Below, in pieces: positions 57,256 through 64,000 of a DNA stretch of 64,000 bases; positions within the stretch are counted from its first letter, which is position 1; each line of letters starts with the position of its first letter. The notes beneath the pieces were generated by a model. That model was not told where the DNA came from, did not search any database, and was given only the letters and a program-made list of their open reading frames with translations. The translations under genes were made by a program, and so were the position numbers. Source of the DNA: Adenanthera pavonina (taxonomy: Eukaryota > Streptophyta > Magnoliopsida > Fabales > Fabaceae); contig JAIVEN010000014.1 of NCBI GenBank assembly GCA_026686845.1, positions 28,914,001 through 28,978,000 of the forward strand, written 5' to 3'.

Positions 57256-58815
57256 TGTTGGAGATTGTATCCTAAACCAATCATTGTATTATAAATATTG
57301 TTCTTCATTATGAAAAAGAAGGTGTTTTTTCTTACTTGTTTGCATGTTTTCTTTATAATAATATCCTTAGATAAATTATTTTATCTTAAATATTTCTAGT
57401 CAATCATCTTTGTGAGAACAATGATAAACTAAGACTAGTATGATTTTGATTGATAATTATGTGATAATTATGTATGAAGACACAAATTAAAATCATAAGC
57501 TTCTATTAGAGAATAGTTGCTGGATCGACCCGTCATGAGATAGCTACATGGATCAAATCATAAGTATATCATATATAACTGTGTCACTAAGCCCTCAGAC
57601 CTGAGATCATCATAACTTCCTACATAGGGATCACTATATTTTGGCATAGTCAAAAGTCACATTTAATCGGGAGATCATAAAGGTTATGATTGGGAATAAT
57701 GGAACTCGTGTGGAGGAAGATGAATGATCAAGATGGAATTTGTCCTTTTAATTAATGGAGAGATATATCTGAGCCCCTTGATGAGTGAGACTGAGAAATG
57801 CATGGCCATGCTCGAATGAAAGAGTTTCCATTTGTTCTGTTAGTCTGCTCAAAGATCGAGAAAGTAATAGTCGAGTAACATGAGGATGACATTTCCACGC
57901 CTCATACTTGACCTATATATCATGAGACAAAAGGGATGTGATCGGGTTACATAATAGGTTACATTGGATGTTTGTTCTCATATGATTTGGGTAGTCACAA
58001 TGTCTTGCTAGAGGCCAATTATGACTTGTGGGTCCAATAGTATTATTAGTCCACTGCCAATATGATATGGGCCTACAGGGTTGCATACAAGAATGGGCCA
58101 ACTTAAGCTAGAATGTCTAGATGTTTAATTTGAGGTGATTGAATTATATATTTGATATATATATATATATATATTAAAATTTAAAATATATATATTGTTC
58201 AAATTAATTTAAATGAATTAGTTTTAAATTTAATTCTATATGATAGATTTAAATTTAAACTAAAAATCTAAATTTGATTTATATGATAAATTAAATCTAG
58301 ATTTGATTCTGGATACATATTAGATAGTTAGTTTAAATTTAATATTTTAGATAGATTTAAATTCAAACTAATTTATTTAATTAATATTTGATTTAGTTTA
58401 AATTATTAATTTAAACTAAACAAATACCAAATCATATCTATATATTGATAGAGATTAGGGTACAGAATCAATACAATTTCAAGTCACCCTAAAGAGAGAG
58501 CGGCCTTATACTCAGAGAGTGAGGCTGTATGGATGAACAATGAACAACGGCTATACAACGAACAGCATACGGACGTACAGACATTCACAACCAGAAGGTA
58601 CTTGCATGCCGTTTGAGTTTGACTCACTGTTCTGTGGATATCGGTAGAGGGAGCTGACCAATCGCATTAGTTCCTAGGCTTTAACGAAACGAAAAAGAAC
58701 ACCAAGGGATGCACTAAAGATAAATTCTTTTTCTACATCTCAATCTAAACAACGTTGACGAAATCCATGAGAGGGAATTTCTAGATAGTTTTCCACTGCG
58801 TGTATGTTGAAATTC
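57256..58815 (+). repeat. 5' LTR of the second copia element
   Basis: It starts TGTTGGAGATTG. The first 390 bases align with 63605-64000 (TTCTTCATTATGAAAA, TCTTTATAATAATATCCTT, GACCCGTCATGAGATAGC, CCCTCAGACCTGAGATCATC). An (AT)n run lies at about 58158-58173. The end is not sharp: the expected terminal CA and tRNA primer site are lost in the deletion that joins it to integrase. Confidence 0.85.
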
Positions 58816-58829
58816 CCAAGAATTTAATT

Positions 58830-59221
58830 AAGCACTTTGATCTGATCGAGGTAGTGAATATTTAAGCCAAGAATTTATTGACCATCTTAGAAACTATGGA
58901 ATCATTTCACAATTAACTCCACTAGGAACACCACAGTGGAATGATGTTTCTGAACGGAGGAATCGAACCCTATTAGATATGGTTCGATCTATGATGATTC
59001 AAACAGATCTTCTACCATCTTTTTGGGGCTATACATTAGAAATAGCTATGTTCACACTAAACTATGTTCCATCTAAAATGGTTGAAAAGACCTCATATGA
59101 TATGGACTGGAAAGAAGCCTAATTTGTCCTTTCTCAAGATTTGGGGATGCGAGGCATATGTTATGCAACAAGACTCAGATAAGTTAGCACCTAAATCTAT
59201 AAAATGCCTTTTTGTGGGGTA
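58830..59221 (+). pseudogene. copia integrase core fragment
   Basis: The frame reads SDRGSEYLSQEFIDHLRNYG, then SQLTPLGTPQWNDVSERRNR, TLLDMVRSMM, LLPSFWGYTLEIAMF, LNYVPSKMVEK. After a one-base frameshift near 59098 it reads WTGKKPNLSFLKIWGCEAYV and KCLFVGY. This covers the second Asp and the Glu of the D-D-E integrase and the start of the post-catalytic region. The first Arg of RSDRG is TGA. The fragment is cut at 59221 by the solo LTR and continues in the same reading at 61689. Confidence 0.9.
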
Positions 59222-61693
59222 TGCAACACCTCCTTTATAGGCCCATTTCTCACGTATTTAACCATGCTAAAGTCTATTTATATCATAGTAGGATCTTGAA
59301 TCACAATAAATACCATAACAAAATTTTTTTCAACTTTGGCACTATTCATTTAATCTAGTTCATTTATTCCAATTAAATTTTGGAATAAATATCAATCAGA
59401 GCAATTACTTGGCCAATTTATACAGTAAATTTCGTGAATTTCTACCATTCATATGGTCAATTTTAGAAATTCCAAGTTTCTGGGCTAATTTTGAAAATTC
59501 ACTATAAATCATACACTCATCAAAATTGAGTGATATTTAGACCACATGAAAGCTATTTCTGTCTAGATTTTAAGCATATATAGCATTCATATTTTATACA
59601 TCAAAAAGCCCATACTATAGCACATTCATTTGGTAGTGGTCAGAATGACCATTTGTATCCTTATACTTACAATACAAAAATTGTAAGATATTTACATGAC
59701 CATAATTCATCTTCATATCATGCCACACCTTAGCTAGAACTTAAAGGAATATTAAAATATTGAAGAAACTCATTTATTCTCACATTTACCAATTTATGCA
59801 ATAGATCAAAACTCATGGCCGATGCCTTATATATCACGTTAATGGCCAAAGTCTTTCTCCTTTCCTTTCTCTTCCTTGGTGGACTTGCCATTGTTGCTAC
59901 CTATTCATGGTTAATATTTGGGAGGGTGAGATTCAAAGAATCTCAGTAGTTAACACCCAACATGCCATCACATCATCACATTAAACATAAAAATATCAAG
60001 ATAACACATTTTGCATACCTTAACACACTTTGAATGCATTATCACATTTGTGTCATATGAATTCATAAAAATTTCGGCAGAGTTTCGTTTTGACAAATGG
60101 ACATCCCGGGGTCTCAATGCCCCTCCAAAAACTCAGCCAATACACATAAATCATCTCAAAACATCATTGCAATCATATGACAAGGCATACAACACATTGA
60201 GACAAACATGATAACATAATGCTAGTATGGGAAATTAACTACCTTATGATGCTCCCTTGCTTTCCAAACTTGGTCCACCACTTTTTGAGCTTTCCACAAC
60301 CTTCTTGAACCTATCGACATCATCATTGAACCAATTTAGCCATTGGTTTTTCGGAATTGCATACCTTATACACTAAAACCCAAATTTTTCACTTTGTTTT
60401 CCTTTGCTTTTTCTTTGTACAACATACTTGTTCCTAAGGTTTTGGACCATGGGGAATCCATTTTTGAGGTCAAAATCATGAAATTCCAACTCTAAATACC
60501 TCCCCTGTTCTGGCCGAAATTATCTCATAGTGATTAAAAAAATTTTCCTTCAAATCACTTCAAACCTTCCATGGATTCATGCTTCTAGTGTCTAGTCTAT
60601 GCTTTCCCTTAAGTTTCATGGTCCAAAACTCATTCCTATCCCAAAACCCAATTTGGCTGAAACCCTAAGGTGTAAAGAAAGAAAACTAAACCATAAATCA
60701 TGCTTTAAAAACCATGGATAGTAAGCTTAGGGTAGTAACATAAAAGCTTACCGATTGGTGTTTCGATTTTGCTTTGACTCCTCTTCCTTTTCTTCCTCTT
60801 TTTCTCCTTCCTTTTCTTGCATTTTCTTTCTCTGGTTTGGCTACTGGTTCAGACGTGAAAATGCAGAGGAAAGAAGGTAATTAAATGACTTAATCATGTG
60901 GTTACTAATATGGCTAATCATGGTTATTTAGGAAAGTAACCATGATTACTTTTTAGACTCCTTCAAGAAGTTTGTCTTAAAAAATTATTAAATAATTTGG
61001 ACAATTGGCTGCAGCAAATCACGCATGAGAGAGAGAAAAATGTGTCTAAAAATTGTCCAATTTTCCTGATCCAGATATACCTCAATCCGGATACTTTTTA
61101 ATCGTACCGACAAAATTGTCTTTACAGTAATTTAACATTTTTGGGATACAGGACTATTCTAATTTTATTTTTATATTCCCATAATTATCTTGTCCCAAAT
61201 GGTATTTGTGTATGGCCCATATCCAGACCCGATTTCTTTTTAACTATCGGTAGGGCCCACAATTTACTTTATTGGTTTACTATTACTTTTGGACCCTCGG
61301 CACTGATTATTTCTTTATTCATGAACATTAACTCTCAGTGCCATATACTATTGGACTTCTCTCGTCGAGAACTTCGTTTTGACAGTAATTTTACATATTT
61401 ACAAAATTGCCCCTTGACTCGAGGTTAAATTATAATTTCTAAAATTTTTGGGTCATTAAGTGTAATTTTCCCCAAAACTTTTTATTTCTTTCTCCGCGTG
61501 CATTTCAATGCTTTTGGGACATGGATGTCCTTTTCATAATTCTTTGGGGACAAAAATATAATTTTCTCATTTTTTCATTCAATTAGGAAAAATGACCTCT
61601 TTGTCCTTTTTCATGTAAAACGGTATCTGTTCATTTTTGCAAAATCTCTATATATTTCTACATATTTTAGCTTTCTTGAGATGTTACAGGGTA
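59217..61693 (-). mobile_element. gypsy-family solo LTR with TSD GGGTA, minus strand
   Basis: The LTR runs 59222-61688 (2467 bp). On the minus strand it starts TGTAACATC and ends GGTGTTGCA. Perfect GGGTA copies flank it at 59217-59221 and 61689-61693. Removing it restores copia coding (CLFVG to YPKETKGYYFYNP). It is related to 32719-35234 through CTCGAGTCAAGGGGC / CCTAGGTCAAGGC, TGTAAATATG and GTTTCTAATAG-type words. The small frames inside (60011, 61141) are not recognised as genes. Confidence 0.95.
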
Positions 61694-63591
61694 TCCCAAG
61701 GAAACTAAAGGATACTACTTCTACAATCCCACTGGGAATAAAATATTTATTGCTTGGACAAGTATCTTTCTAGAAAAAAGAGTTTGTCTCTAAAAGAACC
61801 AGTGGGAGTAAGATAAATCTCGAAGAAGTTCGAGATCCACAAAATCGCATTGAGCCAGAGATGGAAGAACGAGAAGACTCATAACAAGTTGATGAGCCTA
61901 CTCAAGTAACACAATGCCCAATAAGGTCTGATAGAACACGACATCAGCATCAAAGATGTGAATTTCTTTTAACTGATAGTCGTGATGTATTGCTCTTAGA
62001 TCAAGAAGAGCCAACCACCTATCAAGAGGTCGTAATGGGATCTAACTCTGAAAAATGGCTGCATGCCATGAAGTCTGAGATGCAATTTATGTATGATAAT
62101 CAAGTATGGACCTTGATTGACCCACATGAAGGTATAAAAACCATTGGGTGCAAATGGGTTTTTAAGAAGAAAACTGATATGGATGGTTAAGTGCTTACCT
62201 TCAAAGCATGATTGGTTGCAAAAGGATTCAAGTAAATTCATGGTATAGACTATGATGAAACCTTTTTGCCAGTCGCTATGATTAAGTCAGTCAGGATCTT
62301 TCTTGCCATTGTAGCGTACTATGATTACGAGATTTGGCAGATGGACATCAAAATAGCATTCCTTAATGGAAAGCTGCTTGAGGATGTGTACATGACACAA
62401 CCTGAGGGATTTGTGCATCTAGAAGATTCTGCAAAGGTTTGCAAGTTTTAGAGATTCATTTATGGATTGAAGCAAGCATCTTGTAGTTGGAATCAACGTT
62501 TTGATGAAGTAGTCAAAGAGTTTGGATTTACCCAAAATGTTGATGAACCTTGTGTTTACAAGAAGGTTAGTGGGAGCACAGTTGTATTTCTAGTGCTTTA
62601 TGTTGATGACATCTTACTCATTGGGAATGACATTCCTACCTTGCAGAATGTCAAGACTTGGTTAGGAAAGTGTTTCTCAATGAAGGACTTAGGAGAAGCC
62701 ATCTATATCCTAGGGATTAGGATCTATAGGGCTAGATCCAAGAGGCTAATCGGCCTAAGTCAGTGCACTTATATAGACAAAGTATTGCATAGGTTCAGTA
62801 TGCAAGATTCAAAGTGGGGTTAGATGCCTATGTCTTATGGCATCAATCTCAGCAAAGCTCAGTGTCCTTGTTCACAAGATGAGTGAGAACGCATGAACAA
62901 GATTCCATATGCTTCGGTAATTGGATCTATTATGTATGCCATGTTGTGCACTCGATCGGATGTCTCATATGCCTTGAGCATGACTAGTTGATATCGATCA
63001 GATCCAAGTGAGAATCACTGGACTACTATCAAGGATATCCTGAAGTACTTAAGAAGGACTAAGGATGTATTCTTCGTGTATGGAGGATTGGAAGATGAGC
63101 TGGTTGTAAGTGGTTACACAAATGCAAGTTTCTAATCTGACAAAGATGATTCTAGATCGCAATCAGGATTCCTATTCTGTTTGAATAGTCGAGCAGTTAG
63201 TTGGAAAAGTTCCAAGCAAAGCACTGTAGCTGATTCTACAACAGAAGCTGAGTACCTAGCAGCATCAGATACAGATAAGGAAGCTGTTTGGATTAAGAAG
63301 TTTATCACTAAGCTTGGAGTGGTGCCTACCATCTCAAATCCGATAGATCTATTTTGTGACAACAACGGTGCAATAGCACAGGCCAAAGAGCCTAGGTCAC
63401 ATCAAAGAACTAAACACATACTCAGGCGATATCATCTCATCAGAGAAATCATTGATAGGGGTGATATAAAGATATGCAAAATACCAATTGACGACACTGT
63501 TGTTGATTCTTTTTCAAAGTCGCTTGCACAGATAAAGCATGAGTGTCATGTTAGGTCAATGGGTATTAGATATATCAATGATTGGGCCTAG
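61689..63591 (+). pseudogene. copia RT and RNase H
   Basis: The segment YPKETKGYYFYNP leads, after a one-base frameshift in an A run at about 61774, into one frame to the natural stop at 63589-63591. RT motifs are IGCKWVFKKK, QMDIKIAFLNGKLLEDVYMTQPEGF (shown here only as landmarks DIKIAFLNG and MTQPEGF), YGLKQASCSWN and the intact active site LYVDDILLIGND. RNase H has GSIMYAMLCTRSDVSYA, STTEAEYLA and LFCDNNGAIA. In-frame stops are at 61882, 62188, 62209, 62233, 62449, 62821, 62884, 62989 and 63133. The element cannot be autonomous. Confidence 0.93.
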
Positions 63592-63593
63592 TA

Positions 63594-63604
63594 CAAGTTG
63601 GAGT
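63594..63604 (+). other. degenerate polypurine tract
   Basis: CAAGTTGGAGT lies between the pol stop and the LTR start TGTTGGAG. It occupies the plus-strand primer position but its purine run is broken by TT. Confidence 0.5.
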
Positions 63605-64000
63605 TGTTGGAGATTGTACCATAGGCCAATCATTATATTATGAACATTGTTCTTCATTATGAAAAGAGAAGGTGTTTTTTCTTACATTATTACATTGTTT
63701 GCATGTTTTCTTTATAATAATATCCTTGAATAATTATTTTATCCTAAATGTCCCTAGTCAATCATATTTGTGGGAACAATGATGAATTAAGGCTAGTATG
63801 ATTTTAATTGATAATTATGTGATAATTATGTATGAAGATACAAATCAAAATCATAAGCTCCTATTAGAGAATAGACACTAGATTGACCCGTCATGAGATA
63901 GCTACATGGATCAAGTTATAAATATATCTCATATATAACCGTGTCACTAAGCCCTCAGACCTGAGATCATCATGGCTTCCTACATGAGGATCACTATGCT
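63605..64000 (+). repeat. 3' LTR of the second copia element, cut by the window edge
   Basis: It starts TGTTGGAGATTGTACC and aligns with 57256-57650 by eye with small indels, including an extra ACATTATT before GCATG-type sequence. It continues beyond the window, so length and target duplication cannot be read. Confidence 0.9.

Larger units (their letters stand above)
57256..64000 (+). mobile_element. second Ty1/copia element, internally deleted, split by a gypsy solo LTR
   Basis: Both LTR starts (TGTTGGAGATTGTA) are visible at 57256 and 63605. The 5' LTR passes almost directly into the middle of integrase at about 58830, so gag, protease and the start of integrase are missing. The rest of pol continues through RT and RNase H to 63591, interrupted by a gypsy solo LTR. 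The 3' LTR runs off the window. By eye the two LTRs differ at roughly one base in ten, so the insertion is old. Confidence 0.9.

Overview
This window looks like transposon-dense chromosomal DNA from a flowering plant, probably a eudicot. It is AT-rich and intron-bearing. It holds Ty1/copia and Ty3/gypsy elements with plant-type LTRs, an RTE-type LINE, an L1-type remnant, a Mutator-like element (MULE) carrying a plant mobile domain (PMD) gene, and hAT, Stowaway and Tourist-type non-autonomous elements. The only host-type gene that appears intact is a four-exon universal stress protein (USP) gene at 13220-14218. I see no rRNA, tRNA, CRISPR or bacterial-type operon.

Layout. 1-7741 is the 3' part of a SIRE/Maximus-like copia element: RNase H, a long spacer, an extra (env-position) ORF, a polypurine tract and a 3' LTR. 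That LTR is split by a second, solo LTR of the same family flanked by a perfect 5-bp target duplication. 7742-12545 is gypsy-LTR-like and AT-rich repeat DNA, including a tandem duplication and an apparently exact 94-bp tandem repeat. 12546-18865 is the genic island: the USP gene and a stop-bearing first exon of a PBL34/PIX7-like receptor-like cytoplasmic kinase, bracketed by CACTA-like GGCGGTTAT palindromes. 19116-19971 is a hAT-like element with a perfect 8-bp duplication.

22500-36400 is a nest of dead retroelements. A gypsy gag is split by a 1657-bp copia solo LTR, and an RTE LINE with a 16-bp target duplication is split by a 2516-bp gypsy solo LTR. 36400-40000 holds an L1 remnant and a foldback element inserted in a locally repeated unit. 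About 39873-50800 appears to be one large MULE (minus strand) with a MuDR-type transposase pseudogene followed by a PMD gene. It has related inverted ends containing ATCTCGGTTT and is itself interrupted by a 1860-bp copia solo LTR. 50850-53820 contains further copies of the local repeat, and 54238-54680 is a Tourist-like MITE. 57256-64000 is a second copia element with both LTR starts visible. Its gag-protease region is deleted, its pol has many stops, and a 2467-bp gypsy solo LTR splits it.

The unifying theme is layered insertion followed by LTR-LTR recombination. At least five solo LTRs with recognisable 5-bp duplications sit inside other elements, which gives a relative insertion order. 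Most coding regions are decayed, often with CAG/CGA/TGG to stop changes as expected from cytosine-methylation decay. The points most worth a second look are the two-gene MULE (transposase plus PMD), the USP/kinase-exon block between CACTA-like palindromes, and the modular U3 of the solo-LTR family.
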